From: Bacteroidaceae bacterium
GTDB taxonomy: Bacteria > Bacteroidota > Bacteroidia > Bacteroidales > Bacteroidaceae
Assembly: GCA_016284045.1 (NCBI GenBank)
Contig: JAEEOB010000106.1
Span: 1 to 64,000, forward strand
Direction: 5' to 3'
DNA: 64,000 bases
In this document: positions 19,315 through 30,240 of the stretch, one piece after another
How positions within the stretch are numbered: position 1 is the stretch's first letter
Layout: the number at the start of each line of letters is the position of its first letter
Position numbers and translations under genes: made by a program
The notes under the pieces: generated by a model
Told to the model about the DNA's origin: nothing
The model's database searches: none
Seen by the model: the letters and a program-made list of their open reading frames with translations, nothing else

Positions 19315-20823
19315 TCATATTTTGAAGCCGATACTACCTAACTGTTTGCGTATTTCTTCCTCTAACTGATGGCTTTGTTTGAACAGTGCGCTCAGTTCGG
19401 TAGTGAGCCGGTTCATCTTCTCCTCAAACGGCTCACCATCATCCTCCTGCTCTACGATGCCGACATAACGGCCAGGCGTAAGGATGAAATCCTGTGCCGC
19501 CACATCCTCAATCGACTTCACCGCACAATAGCCTTTCTCATCGGCAAGCGTGCCATTACGGTAATCGGTGAATGTCTGAGCGATGCGGTTGATGTCGTCG
19601 TCGGTCAGTTCACGGAGCTTACGAGTGACCATGGAGCCCATGTTACGGGCATCGATAAACACCAGCTTTCCCGGCTGTGTCTTCTGTCGGTTGAGGAACC
19701 AGAGACATACCGGTATGCCAGTGCTATAGAACAGCTGGCTGGGCAATGCTACGATACCTTCCACAAGGTCGGCCCTCAGGATGTTCTTACGGATTTCTCC
19801 CTCCCCTCCCGTCTGACTGCTCAACGAGCCGTTGGCAAGCACCAGCCCAATACGTCCTGTTGGCGAGAGGTGACTGATCATGTGCTCCAGCCATGCGAAG
19901 TTAGCGTTTCCCTGGGGCGGTATTCCATATTTCCACCGCACATCCTCCTGCAACTTGTCCGCTCCCCAGTCGCTCATGTTGAATGGCGGGTTCGCCATCA
20001 CGAAGTCCGCTTTCAACGTGGGGTGCTGGTCTTCGAAGAACGTATCAGCGTTCTTATCGCCGAGATTCGCCTCAATGCCACGGATGGCGAGGTTCATCAT
20101 CGCCATCTTGCGGGTGTTGGCATTGATTTCCTGCCCGAAGATGGAGAGGTTCTTGATATCTCCCTGATGATGGCGGACGAAGTCGGCACTCTGCACAAAC
20201 ATGCCGCCACTGCCCATCGCAGGGTCGTAGCAGCGGCCTTTGAACGGCTGCAATACTGCAACTATAGTGCGTACAATACACGAAGGTGTATAGAACTCGC
20301 CGGCGTTCTTTCCTTCAAGTGAGGCGAATTTGGAGAGGCAGTACTCGTAAGTACGTCCGAGCAGGTCTTTGTTCTCTTCCTGCTTACCCAGCTCGATGGT
20401 GTTGGTGAAGAGGTCAACCACATCGCCGAGACGGCGCTTGTCCAGCTCCGGACGTGCGAAGTTCTTGGGAAGGATGCCTTTCAGACGGTCGTTCTCCTTC
20501 TCGATTTCCAGCATGGCATTGTCGATGACCTTACCGATTTCAGGAGTGTGAGCCGCTTCGGCAATCACATTCCATCGTGCATCGGCTGGGACATAGAAAA
20601 TGTTTTCTGAAACATACTCGTCCTTGTCCTCCTCGAAACCGTCACCTTCATCTACCAGCTGCTGATGTTTCACATCGAAGCAGTCGGAAATATACTTCAG
20701 AAAGATTAGTCCAAGTACAACGTTTTTATACTCGGCAGCATCTATTGAGCCACGTAGCAAGTCTGCCGCTTTCCATATCTTATCCTCAAATCCGAGGTCT
20801 GCGGTGTTATTTTTCTTTGCCAT
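19315..20823 (-). CDS. hsdM: Type I restriction-modification DNA methyltransferase subunit M
   Basis: FYTPSCIVRTIVAVLQPFKGRCYDPAMGSGGMFVQS; ADFVMANPPFNMSDWGADK. Confidence 0.95.
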   Translation of the reverse strand: MAKKNNTADLGFEDKIWKAADLLRGSIDAAEYKNVVLGLIFLKYISDCFDVKHQQLVDEGDGFEEDKDEYVSENIFYVPADARWNVIAEAAHTPEIGKVIDNAMLEIEKENDRLKGILPKNFARPELDKRRLGDVVDLFTNTIELGKQEENKDLLGRTYEYCLSKFASLEGKNAGEFYTPSCIVRTIVAVLQPFKGRCYDPAMGSGGMFVQSADFVRHHQGDIKNLSIFGQEINANTRKMAMMNLAIRGIEANLGDKNADTFFEDQHPTLKADFVMANPPFNMSDWGADKLQEDVRWKYGIPPQGNANFAWLEHMISHLSPTGRIGLVLANGSLSSQTGGEGEIRKNILRADLVEGIVALPSQLFYSTGIPVCLWFLNRQKTQPGKLVFIDARNMGSMVTRKLRELTDDDINRIAQTFTDYRNGTLADEKGYCAVKSIEDVAAQDFILTPGRYVGIVEQEDDGEPFEEKMNRLTTELSALFKQSHQLEEEIRKQLGSIGFKI

Positions 20824-21005
20824 ATTAAAAAAAATGAAAAATCTTCAGTATTGGCTTGCAGGTTAACCAAACATTTCAGCCCCCATTTTGCCGTTGTGCG
20901 ATTCAGGGGAGGGTAAATACACTTTTCACTATTCACTTCGTAGAACCTTGTCACGACCCGGCAAATCTCGAACACGTTCGGATCTGCGCTTGCTGCTCCA
21001 AGGTT

Positions 21006-21809
21006 TCACTTAATCAGCTTCTCCTTCAGGAAATCAAAAGCACTGTAAGCCGTGAAGTCAAGCGTGATGGGAGTGATGGCGATATATCCGTTGTCCAAAG
21101 CCCAGATGTCGGTGGAAGGATCATCGCCGTCGTAACTTTTGAAACTGCCGGCTATCCAGAAATATTTGCCGCCGCGGGGATGGTCGCGCTCAATCCATTC
21201 GTCAATCCAGTCGCCCATGCCCATACGGCAGATTCTCATTCCTTTGAATTGTTCACATGAGGGGAAATTCACGTTCAGGAACACTTTGTCGGGCAGTCCG
21301 TTGGCAAGCACCATGCTCACAATCTCGCGAATGGGTGCTGCCAGCCGCTTGAAGTCGTCGGCACCGCTGAACGCACAGCTTGAGAATCCCACCGACGGAA
21401 TTTCTTTCAAGGTGCCTTCTATCGCGATGCCTATGGTACCTGAATAGTGGGCGTTCGTGGCTGCGTTATCACCGTGGTTGATGCCACCAATCACGATGTC
21501 GGGACGGCGGGGAAGCAGAAACTCCAATGCCATCTTCACGCAATCGCAAGGGGTGCCGCTACAGCTATATACAGTCAGACTTCCAAGTTCCCTGCCCTCT
21601 ACAATTTTTCTATTCTCCTCTCGTTCTTTATTATATTTCACAGGAACAGTGCCCGTGATCGACAGCGAAGAGCCCGAACGGCCGCCATCGGGAGCAACGA
21701 CGATGATATCGCCTAAATCACGTAATATTTCTATCAACACACTGATGCCGGTGGCATCAAAACCATCATCGTTCGATAACAGCAACAGAGGGCGTTCGTT
21801 TTGTTCCAT
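21006..21809 (-). CDS. surE: 5'/3'-nucleotidase SurE (ORF open to 21854; ATG 21809 preferred)
   Basis: MEQNERPLLLLSNDDGFDATGISVL, VVAPDGGRSGSSLSIT, SCSGTPCDCVKMAL, IGGINHGDNAATNAHYSGTIGIAIEG. Confidence 0.93.
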   Translation of the reverse strand: MEQNERPLLLLSNDDGFDATGISVLIEILRDLGDIIVVAPDGGRSGSSLSITGTVPVKYNKEREENRKIVEGRELGSLTVYSCSGTPCDCVKMALEFLLPRRPDIVIGGINHGDNAATNAHYSGTIGIAIEGTLKEIPSVGFSSCAFSGADDFKRLAAPIREIVSMVLANGLPDKVFLNVNFPSCEQFKGMRICRMGMGDWIDEWIERDHPRGGKYFWIAGSFKSYDGDDPSTDIWALDNGYIAITPITLDFTAYSAFDFLKEKLIK

Positions 21810-21933
21810 TACATTTTTGATTTGATTTCTGTAATTTTTTGCAAAAATACGCATTTTTTTTCAAAAAGTCATGATTTTATTTGGAAGTTTCAAAAGAAAG
21901 CTATAACTTTGCACCGCTTTTCAAAAATCATAT

Positions 21934-22005
21934 TGGGATATGGTGTAATTGGCAACACAACAGATTCTGGTCCTGTTATTCAAGGTTCGAGTCCTTGTAT
22001 CCCAA
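21934..22005 (+). tRNA. tRNA-Gln (anticodon CTG by inspection)
   Basis: Acceptor TGGGATA/TATCCCA, D arm GTGT..ACAC, anticodon loop TTCTGGT, T arm CAAGG TTCGAGT CCTTG. Confidence 0.85.
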
Positions 22006-22014
22006 CTTAAGAGA

Positions 22015-22049
22015 CTTCAAACAGCTTATCGCTTGTTTGAGGTTTTTTT
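22015..22049 (+). terminator. Rho-independent terminator after tRNA-Gln
   Basis: CTTCAAACA-GCTTATCGCT-TGTTTGAGG followed by TTTTTTT. Confidence 0.75.
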
Positions 22050-22164
22050 ATTGTTAAAAAAAACTATTTGATTTTTATTTTTTGCTTTTTACTTTTACAA
22101 TTTCACTTTTTTTGCTATCTTTGCCAATTATTTGTGCCTATTGCATTATTACTATTTTTAATTT

Positions 22165-22533
22165 ATGAAATCAGCATTAAACACTAATCAACTTGTAAAC
22201 AGTATTGTAGAAGGAATTCAAGAGAAAAAGGGACATCACATCAGCGTAGCCGACCTTTCAACTATTGAAGACACGCTATGCCAGTACATTGTCATTTGTG
22301 ATGCCAACTCACCCAGCCATATTTCGGCAATCTGTGAGTCTGTCAGAGAGTTTGCACAGAAAAATGCGGGAGAAAAACCCAATGCAGTCGATGGACTGAG
22401 AAGCAGCATTTGGGTGGCAATGGACTATTCGGATGTGATTGTGCATATCTTCCTGCCCGAATCCAGGCAGTTCTATGACATCGACCATCTTTGGGAGGAC
22501 GCAAAAGTGGAACTTATTCCTGATGAGGAATAG
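22165..22533 (+). CDS. rsfS: Ribosome silencing factor
   Basis: IVEGIQEKKGHHISVADLSTIEDTLCQYIVICDANSPSHISAI...VDGLRSSIWVAMDYSDVIVHIFLPESRQFYDIDHLWEDA. Confidence 0.92.
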   Translation: MKSALNTNQLVNSIVEGIQEKKGHHISVADLSTIEDTLCQYIVICDANSPSHISAICESVREFAQKNAGEKPNAVDGLRSSIWVAMDYSDVIVHIFLPESRQFYDIDHLWEDAKVELIPDEE

Positions 22534-22630
22534 TTTTAGTTGACTTTTCCTGATATCAGGGATATGCTGGTGATTCTATAGGCAGTCATTAAATCGAACA
22601 TCATTAAATCTGTAAATCAAAATTTTAAAT

Positions 22631-25585
22631 ATGCCGATACAGAACAACAAATCGAATAACAACAAAAGCAAGTTCAACCTCACATGGGTATATGTGGCGG
22701 TGCTGGCTTTCGTGTTCTTCTTTATCATGACCAACAACGAGGAGTCCATGATGAAGGTGAACTACACTAAATTCCAGGAATGTCTCGACAGCGGTTATGT
22801 CGCCAATATCAAGGTCGATAAGACGGAGCAGGAGCTTTTCTTTGAGTTGAAGCCCGACAGTATAGTCCCGGCTGCCAATATCCTCCCCAAGGAGGCGAAG
22901 GCGAAGTCGGCGCTGGTCACCAATTTTGCCACGGTTGACAAGCTCGATGAGTTCGTGGCAGAGAAGAAAGCTGAGGGCAAATTCCAGGGAGAGGTGAAAT
23001 ATGAGAATGGAGGAGGCGGCTTTTGGAGCGTGTTTATGCAGTTCGTGTTCCCGTTCCTCCTGATCATTCTCTTCTGGATGTTCATCATGCGCCGTATGGG
23101 CGGCGGTGGTGGCGGTGGTGTCTTCTCTTTCGGTAAATCAAAAGCAAAACTATTTGAAGGGGGAGGCAACGGACAGGATCGTATCACATTCAAGGATGTT
23201 GCCGGACTGGCAGGAGCCAAACAAGAGGTGCAGGAAGTGGTCGATTTCCTACGCAACCCACAGAAATATACTGAGTTGGGTGGTAAGATTCCTAAGGGCA
23301 TACTTCTTGTGGGACCTCCTGGAACCGGTAAGACTCTTTTGGCAAAGGCTGTGGCAGGAGAGGCCAACGTGGCATTCTTCTCTCTCTCAGGTTCAGATTT
23401 TGTTGAGATGTTCGTTGGAGTGGGGGCGTCGAGAGTGCGCGACCTCTTCAATCAGGCCAAGGCGAAAGCTCCGAGCATCGTGTTCATCGACGAGATTGAT
23501 GCTATCGGACGAGCAAGAAGCGGAAAATCAAGCATACAGTCGAACGATGAGCGTGAGAGCACACTCAACCAGCTGCTTACCGAGATGGACGGTTTCGGTG
23601 CCAACACCGGTGTTATCGTCATGGCTGCCACTAACCGCGCTGATATTCTGGATAAGGCTCTTCTCAGAGCCGGACGTTTCGACAGGCAGATCACCGTCGA
23701 GCTTCCCGACCTCAAAGAGCGTCAGCAGATATTCAATGTGCATCTTAAACCAATCAAAATCGACGAGTCGGTGGATGTGGAGATGCTTGCAAGGCAAACT
23801 CCGGGACTTTCGGGAGCCGACATCGCGAATGTGTGCAACGAGGCTGCGCTTATAGCCGCCCGACGGCAGCAGGACTGGGTGGACAAACAGTGTTTCCTCG
23901 ATGCAGTTGACCGGGTGCTCGGAGGCCTGGAAAAGAAGACGAAGGTGATGACTGAGTCAGAGAAACGTACCATTGCCATACATGAGGCTGGACATGCCAC
24001 GATTTCTTGGTTCCTACAACACGCCAACCCGCTTGTGAAAGTGACTATCGTGCCGCGAGGCAACGCCCTCGGTGCCAACTGGTATATGCCAGAAGAAAGA
24101 CCGGTGACAACTAAAGAGGAACTGCTCGACCAAATCTGTGGACTGCTCGGAGGACGTGCGGCAGAGGAACTTTTCACCGGGCATATCTGCACAGGTGCCA
24201 GCAACGACCTGCAACGTGTGACCAATATGGTCTATAGCATGATTTCCATCTATGGTATGGGTGAGAAAATGCCGAATGTCAACTACTACGACTTTGCGGA
24301 GAACACGTTCACCAAGCCATACAGTGAGGCTACCGCACAGATGATTGATGAGGAGGTGAAAACTCTCATACAGCGCGAGTACGACCGTGCGAAACGGGTG
24401 CTTATCCAGCATTCAAGAGGCTTGCAGCAGCTTGCCCAGGTGCTCATCGAGAAAGAGGTGATTTATCCGGCTGACCTTGAGCGTATTTTCGGTCCGAGAC
24501 AGTGGAAGTCGAGGTCGGACGAAATCATGGAACTCAATAAAAACTTGGGTGCCAACGGGCAGGATGGGACAGACGAATCAACCGACTTCGACGACGAGAA
24601 CGCTGAGTTCATTCGTCAGAAAGCGGTCGAAGCTGTGCTTGAGAAGCAACGCCGTTTGCAGGAGCAGAATGCCCTGAATCAGGAAGCCGGAAACGGAAAT
24701 GCTTCACAAGGCATGACAGGTGCAGCTGGAGCCGCAGGTGCAGCAGGCATGGCGGGCGCAACTGGTTACACCCCCGATTCCGACTATAGCCAGACTTACC
24801 AGCCGTCGGCTGAGCAGGATAATAAGCAGTCGGGAGGCACATCTGACGACAACGACTACAACCCGATTTTCGACAGTTGGTCTTCTTCTTCTTCTGCTGC
24901 TTATTCTGAAGAGACGGAAACATCACGGGACGAGCTGACTTCCGAACCGGTGGAAGAAAATGAACCGGAACCGCTTGTCCCTGCCTCATCAGACGAAATG
25001 GGTGCAGAACTGGCAGTGGATGAAAATGCAGGAGAAGTGGTTTCTGAAGCACAGGCTGACCATATCGATGAAGATGATGAGCCGGTTATCGATTTGAACG
25101 ATGATGAAGAAGAGCAGGTGGTCATTGAAGAAGATGAACCTGCCCACGGAGAGTCAGAACCTGCCGACAATTCAGATGAAGGGCAACCTGCTGAAGAACA
25201 GAAACCGCAAGACAGTGATGTTCCTGCTGGAAAAAACGTTTCAAAGGAAACTGCATCAGTCAAGCATAGCGCGTTTGAGCCAACTTTATTTGCCGATGAA
25301 CTCGACGATAACGGATATGACTCTGCTGAGCCTGAAGAGGAGCCTATTGCTGATTCTGATTCACTTCCCGATACAGAGGACAGCTCAGCAGAACATTCGG
25401 CTGAGCCGGAACCCCCTCAGGATCCTGAGGAAGAAGAAGGTGAATACGTGATGGTCAATGAAGGACGGAAGAAAGACATTGATTTCGTTGAAGTTGTGCC
25501 TGCTGACGAACGTGCCGGCGAAGACAAGGGCAATAAAAAAGATGACGAGGATGAGCCGGAACTCACGATTACCCTCGATGAGTAG
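22631..25585 (+). CDS. ftsH: ATP-dependent zinc metalloprotease FtsH with a long acidic low-complexity C-terminal extension
   Basis: [49 protein letters not shown]; about 330 extra residues of Glu/Asp/Ser/Pro-rich tail. Confidence 0.95.
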   Translation: MPIQNNKSNNNKSKFNLTWVYVAVLAFVFFFIMTNNEESMMKVNYTKFQECLDSGYVANIKVDKTEQELFFELKPDSIVPAANILPKEAKAKSALVTNFATVDKLDEFVAEKKAEGKFQGEVKYENGGGGFWSVFMQFVFPFLLIILFWMFIMRRMGGGGGGGVFSFGKSKAKLFEGGGNGQDRITFKDVAGLAGAKQEVQEVVDFLRNPQKYTELGGKIPKGILLVGPPGTGKTLLAKAVAGEANVAFFSLSGSDFVEMFVGVGASRVRDLFNQAKAKAPSIVFIDEIDAIGRARSGKSSIQSNDERESTLNQLLTEMDGFGANTGVIVMAATNRADILDKALLRAGRFDRQITVELPDLKERQQIFNVHLKPIKIDESVDVEMLARQTPGLSGADIANVCNEAALIAARRQQDWVDKQCFLDAVDRVLGGLEKKTKVMTESEKRTIAIHEAGHATISWFLQHANPLVKVTIVPRGNALGANWYMPEERPVTTKEELLDQICGLLGGRAAEELFTGHICTGASNDLQRVTNMVYSMISIYGMGEKMPNVNYYDFAENTFTKPYSEATAQMIDEEVKTLIQREYDRAKRVLIQHSRGLQQLAQVLIEKEVIYPADLERIFGPRQWKSRSDEIMELNKNLGANGQDGTDESTDFDDENAEFIRQKAVEAVLEKQRRLQEQNALNQEAGNGNASQGMTGAAGAAGAAGMAGATGYTPDSDYSQTYQPSAEQDNKQSGGTSDDNDYNPIFDSWSSSSSAAYSEETETSRDELTSEPVEENEPEPLVPASSDEMGAELAVDENAGEVVSEAQADHIDEDDEPVIDLNDDEEEQVVIEEDEPAHGESEPADNSDEGQPAEEQKPQDSDVPAGKNVSKETASVKHSAFEPTLFADELDDNGYDSAEPEEEPIADSDSLPDTEDSSAEHSAEPEPPQDPEEEEGEYVMVNEGRKKDIDFVEVVPADERAGEDKGNKKDDEDEPELTITLDE

Positions 25586-25673
25586 TTTGTAGTTTATTGT
25601 TTGTAGTTGTTTACATTATATATCTATCCCCTAAATTCAAAAACCGTAAACCGTCAACCCTAATCCGATTTTC

Positions 25674-26651
25674 ATGGACTACAAAGAAGATAATAAAAGC
25701 GGTAGCCCGCTCGACGGAGGTGTGCTCGACCCGCAGCCCTTAGAGCCGTTGCAGGATCCCGGAAAACCCAAAACATTCGGATCGATTTTGGCGCGCACAA
25801 TCACAGGCATTGCCTTTGTGGTGATGATTGTGTTGTGCCTTCAAAATCCGATGGCGTATCTTATCCTTTTCGCAGCGTTGACTGGCCTTATGACATGGGA
25901 ATTCTGTACTCTTGTCAACAGCAACCTCCATCTGCAGGTCAACGCGCTTATTACCACGCTCATGTCAACCTATTTCTTCTTTGCTGTTTTCGATGCTGCA
26001 ACTGGATTGACAGGCTCTGGCTATAAGACGTTCATCCCCGTGGTCATCTCGGTTATGTATTTGCTGGTTTCAGAGCTTTATCTAAAGGGATTCAGGAAAA
26101 TTGAGAACTGGGCTTTCGCATTTATGGCGTTCGTCTATATTGCTGTGCCTATGTCGATGCTTCATGCCATGGCGTTCATTGGGATTCAGTCAGGGCTTGC
26201 CTATGTCTCCGTGCTTAATCTCGCGGTGTTCGTGTTCCTGTGGTCAAGCGACACAGGGGCTTATCTCATCGGCTCTAAGTTTGGCAAACGCAGGCTTTTC
26301 CCCAGCATATCCCCGAAGAAATCATGGGAAGGAACTATAGGCGGCGGTGTGTTGGCGATTATCGCCTCTCAGGTGTTTGCTTTTATCGGTAATCCTGCAA
26401 ATGAAGGAGTGAATCCTTTCTTGGTGTTCAATGCCAGCAGCACATTCCTCAACCATCTCCTTTGGGCGGGGCTCGCGCTCGTCGTTGTCGTGTTTGGCAC
26501 ATGGGGCGACCTCGTTGAATCCCGCCTCAAACGCAAATTGGGTGTGAAAGACTCTGGAAACATCCTCCCCGGCCATGGTGGCTGGCTCGACCGTTTCGAC
26601 TCTGCACTCATGGCCATTCCCGCTGCTGCCATATACATCTATTTCATCTGA
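25674..26651 (+). CDS. cdsA: Phosphatidate cytidylyltransferase
   Basis: SDTGAYLIGSKFGKRRLFPSISPKKSWEGTIGG; VVFGTWGDLVESRLKRKLGVKDSGNILPGHGGWLDRFDS. Confidence 0.95.
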   Translation: MDYKEDNKSGSPLDGGVLDPQPLEPLQDPGKPKTFGSILARTITGIAFVVMIVLCLQNPMAYLILFAALTGLMTWEFCTLVNSNLHLQVNALITTLMSTYFFFAVFDAATGLTGSGYKTFIPVVISVMYLLVSELYLKGFRKIENWAFAFMAFVYIAVPMSMLHAMAFIGIQSGLAYVSVLNLAVFVFLWSSDTGAYLIGSKFGKRRLFPSISPKKSWEGTIGGGVLAIIASQVFAFIGNPANEGVNPFLVFNASSTFLNHLLWAGLALVVVVFGTWGDLVESRLKRKLGVKDSGNILPGHGGWLDRFDSALMAIPAAAIYIYFI

Positions 26652-26692
26652 TAGAGGATAAGAAACATACGTTCAAAGGGATTCAGAAAATT

Positions 26693-26734
26693 AAAAAGTT
26701 CGGTTGAATAAACGTTTTCAATCGAACTTTTTTT
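26693..26734. terminator. Bidirectional terminator between convergent cdsA and BNR-family gene
   Basis: AAAAAGTTCGGTTGA-ATAAACGTTT-TCAATCGAACTTTTTTT. Confidence 0.75.
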
Positions 26735-26744
26735 ATAGGGGTGT

Positions 26745-29700
26745 TTAATAGGTGAAGTCCTTGTCAATTATCCATCTTATGCTTTCTGCTTGCTTCTGAG
26801 CCATAAAATTGATGACGGCTACGATATCGGAGATATCCACTTTCCCGTCCTCGTTGACATCGGCATTGGCTCTCAGTGTGGTGCCGGCGATATGGTTGAT
26901 GATGGCTACGATATCACTGATGTTGATGACACCGTCTTCATTGACATCGCCAGGTAAGCCCGGTTGTGACTTGAGGGTCAGCGTCACATTGTCGAACCCG
27001 ATGATTTTCTCTTTGCCGTCGGAGTTGTGTACGGCTTCAAGACGGATGGTGGTAGAAGCCTTTCCGTCGCTGCTGAAGGTGAGCGATGTGGGCTGCCATG
27101 CCTGCTGGTTTTCCGCAGCGGGAGAGTTGCTTACGACAGCCCCCCCCTCTGTCTCGGCGCTGACTATGGCCTTTCCGCCCGAACCGCTGCTCCAGATGTC
27201 TGCAGTCAGTTCGTATTCACCCTCTTCCAGCAGCAGCTCCTGGGAGAGGGTGAGTGTGGGGACCCCCCAGTTCTGACGAATCCAGTAAGTGTGATTTCCA
27301 TGCTCCGCCGGTTTGTCGAGCACCGCGAAGAAACGGTCGAAATAGAGGTCGCCGCTCTGCAGGGCAGTCAGGTCGTTGTTGTTGGGCTCGCTGCGGCTCA
27401 CGGTCCATCCCTCGGGCACATAGATGGCGCGGTCGCTGCTCACGCCCGAGCCGCTCTGTACGCTGTAGCCCGATTCGAAATCACCGTTCAGCAGGGCTGA
27501 TGGCAGTTCAGCAGGCTGGTAGCCGATATCCTGAAGACCGCATATCTCCTCACGAGTGAGGCAGGTGCTGTAGAGCATGAATCCGGAGATGGTGCCGCTG
27601 AAATCAACATTATCCCCGTTGTAGGAGGTGTCCCACCACTGTGTGCGGCCTATGTAGTTACGGCTGTCAATGGCGTTCTCCACGAGCATGTATGCCTCGT
27701 TGGTGTTTGCCGTACCGCTCACGTCCTCGATGCCGTCGATATAGATTTTGGTGGTGTGGGTGGATGCGTTGTAGGTAACAGCCAGCTTGTATTCCTTGCC
27801 CGTCTGCAGCGTGGTGGCACCGCTCACCATCGTGGTGGTGCCTCCGTTGTATTTGATGCCGGCGGCAAGAGGGGAGAGACGGAGAAACACGCTGTTCTCC
27901 TTGTTGCAGCCGAAATCGTAGGCACGGGGCTGATGGGAGAGTGATGCTGCATTCACGGTCAGCAGGAAAGTATATGACCTTAGCCCTGTGAGCAGTCCTT
28001 CGGGAGCGGTTACGTAAGTGTTTGAAGCAAAGCCGTTGGCGGTGTTTTTCGTCATGTCAAGCACGTTTTTGCGCTCATATAGTATGTTTTGGGTGATGTC
28101 ACGTTTCAGACCGGTCACAGTGTAGGATCGTGTGCTGTTTCCGACGCGTGCGGTCAGTTCCACGGCCTTGTCCTCGGTGAGTGGCATCAGCGCACCGTCG
28201 CTTGTGATGACGCTCTCGTCGGAGGATGTCCAGCTCACTTCTTTTCCCAGGGATGTCTTGGGCAATACCAGGTCGGTGCGGGTGGAGGATGGCAGATTGA
28301 TGGTCTCAATAGCTTTCTGGTCGAGGATGGCTGAGATGTTTTCTTGCATGTGGTCCGTCATCGTCTTGACTGTCTGTGGAGAAGCGCAGGCATAGAAATC
28401 GGATTCATTAATAATCTCGTGGTTGAAATCCGCTCCGTATGCGTTGGCTGTTCCTCCTTCCAGGTTTTCCACATCGATTACCTGGTCAAGCAGTCCGTTG
28501 CGGTAGAGGCTGAGCGTGTGGCCGTCGTAGGTCATGCTCAGCACCCACGTGGTCAGTTTGGTGGGGTGGTTGTCACCATTTGTCCCGCCGCTTTTCGTCG
28601 CCCAGTCGTCTGAGGTGTAGAGGCGGTTCTGGCTTTTGTATTCCTTGCCGTCGATGGTTACTACCGGGTAGCCGTCGGTGCCGAGACTATAGACAAGTGG
28701 CTTTTCATCGCCAATTTGGAACAACGGACCATAGTATTTGTCGTGGTTCATGGCGAATGCGATGTTCAATGTCTTGTTTGGGGCAAGGCAGATGCAGTCG
28801 GTGCGTGGATTCTCATCATCGGATTGCTCCGCAGTGAATGGTTCTTTCCATTCGTAATCACAACGGATGCCGGTAGGATAGCCTTTCGGATAGTTGGTGT
28901 TGACCATCCAGTAGTAATAATCACCGTTCATCCAGGTAAGCCGCATCTGGCTGTTTTGGGAGCCTGGCATGACAAACGGACGGATGTTGTTCTTCTCTGA
29001 GCCGCTGGTCACCTGCTCCGAGCTGACCACTTTCCCCTCGTCGTCGAGGGTGTATTTCCAGATTTCATACACACCGTCTTTGTTGAAAACACCGCTCTTG
29101 GTCGGGATGCTGAGGTAAAGGTCGTTCACGTTGTCGGGGTCGATGGCCATACCTCCGCTGTAGCACCGTTCCGTCTGGTTCCAGTTCAGGTGGAAGGCAT
29201 GTCCGCCGTTGGCAATCCGTGTGTTGCGCCATGCGGTGCCGGTCCAGCGGGAGTACCAATAGACATGAGTGGTCTTTGCCTGGTCGATATGCGGATATGC
29301 GATGACGGGATGCTCGTCAGCGTCGAGGCTGATTTGCCACACCCAGTTGCGTGTGTCGGCGGTCTTGTCAACAACGGTCATCGGATAGCTGTTGGCATAG
29401 CTGTCGCTTTTCGACACATTGAACGGGCCGCTGCTGATGGTGCTGAGCTGCTTGCCCTGTATGTCGCGTAGGACAGGACCGTTACCCTTGTTGATGTCGA
29501 TGACGTTGAAATAAAGCCAGTCGGGCATCTCGTTGTCGGGGTGGCCTGTGGTGTAGGAGAGGTAGATCTTGTCCTTGCCGTTGCTTTGGTATTTGGCATA
29601 GGGGCGGGCACCGGTGGATTGCACAATCTGCTTAGGACCGAAGTCAAACTTACAGTTGCCGTCAGCGTCGGGCATGGTCAGCCGCGCGATGGTGGGATGC

Positions 29701-30218
29701 CAGTTGATCCCTCGCCAGCACAGGTAGATATGGTCGGGGTCATCGCTCAGGATAAACGGCGAGGGGTAGGTGGTGTTGTTGGCTGTGCTCAGGCTCTTCT
29801 CCTCGCCCAATCGGCTGATGTCGCCTGGCACGGTGGATATCCGGTACCAGATCTTCGGCTCGTCGGTGTGGCGGGTGTAGAAAATCATCACCCGCTCGTC
29901 GGGCAGCACGATAAAGGTGGGGTTGTTGTGGTCGTCGGGCTGGAAATAGGAGCGCACCAGCACGTCGGTCTTCCGTTGTTTCTTCCAGTCGTACTGAGTG
30001 GCTTTCACGTTGCCGTGAACGTCGATGTAGCCGATATAGGTGCTGTTGATGCTGCCGTCGGCATTCTCATAATGGATGGCGCGAGGGTCGGCAAACCAGC
30101 ACCAGGCACCCTCGTCTGTCACCTCGTTACTGCTGAATTGGCTGTTCTGGCTCTGTGCCTGCATCTCTGTGAGACAACCGAAAACCAGCAGAGCTATCAT
30201 AAATAATCTGTTCATCAT
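26745..30218 (-). CDS. Secreted BNR-4 repeat protein with LamG-like and carbohydrate-binding-like regions and C-terminal dockerin-like repeat
   Basis: Signal peptide MMNRLFMIALLVFGCLTEMQAQ; WCWFADPRAIHY...; LamG-like KIYIDGIEDVSGTANTNEAYM..NYIGRTQWWD; C-terminal GDVNEDGVINISDIVAIINHIAG..DVNEDGKVDISDIVAVINFMA. Confidence 0.8.
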   Translation of the reverse strand: MMNRLFMIALLVFGCLTEMQAQSQNSQFSSNEVTDEGAWCWFADPRAIHYENADGSINSTYIGYIDVHGNVKATQYDWKKQRKTDVLVRSYFQPDDHNNPTFIVLPDERVMIFYTRHTDEPKIWYRISTVPGDISRLGEEKSLSTANNTTYPSPFILSDDPDHIYLCWRGINWHPTIARLTMPDADGNCKFDFGPKQIVQSTGARPYAKYQSNGKDKIYLSYTTGHPDNEMPDWLYFNVIDINKGNGPVLRDIQGKQLSTISSGPFNVSKSDSYANSYPMTVVDKTADTRNWVWQISLDADEHPVIAYPHIDQAKTTHVYWYSRWTGTAWRNTRIANGGHAFHLNWNQTERCYSGGMAIDPDNVNDLYLSIPTKSGVFNKDGVYEIWKYTLDDEGKVVSSEQVTSGSEKNNIRPFVMPGSQNSQMRLTWMNGDYYYWMVNTNYPKGYPTGIRCDYEWKEPFTAEQSDDENPRTDCICLAPNKTLNIAFAMNHDKYYGPLFQIGDEKPLVYSLGTDGYPVVTIDGKEYKSQNRLYTSDDWATKSGGTNGDNHPTKLTTWVLSMTYDGHTLSLYRNGLLDQVIDVENLEGGTANAYGADFNHEIINESDFYACASPQTVKTMTDHMQENISAILDQKAIETINLPSSTRTDLVLPKTSLGKEVSWTSSDESVITSDGALMPLTEDKAVELTARVGNSTRSYTVTGLKRDITQNILYERKNVLDMTKNTANGFASNTYVTAPEGLLTGLRSYTFLLTVNAASLSHQPRAYDFGCNKENSVFLRLSPLAAGIKYNGGTTTMVSGATTLQTGKEYKLAVTYNASTHTTKIYIDGIEDVSGTANTNEAYMLVENAIDSRNYIGRTQWWDTSYNGDNVDFSGTISGFMLYSTCLTREEICGLQDIGYQPAELPSALLNGDFESGYSVQSGSGVSSDRAIYVPEGWTVSRSEPNNNDLTALQSGDLYFDRFFAVLDKPAEHGNHTYWIRQNWGVPTLTLSQELLLEEGEYELTADIWSSGSGGKAIVSAETEGGAVVSNSPAAENQQAWQPTSLTFSSDGKASTTIRLEAVHNSDGKEKIIGFDNVTLTLKSQPGLPGDVNEDGVINISDIVAIINHIAGTTLRANADVNEDGKVDISDIVAVINFMAQKQAESIRWIIDKDFTY

Positions 30219-30240
30219 GTCGTAGTTTTTTTATTTATTT

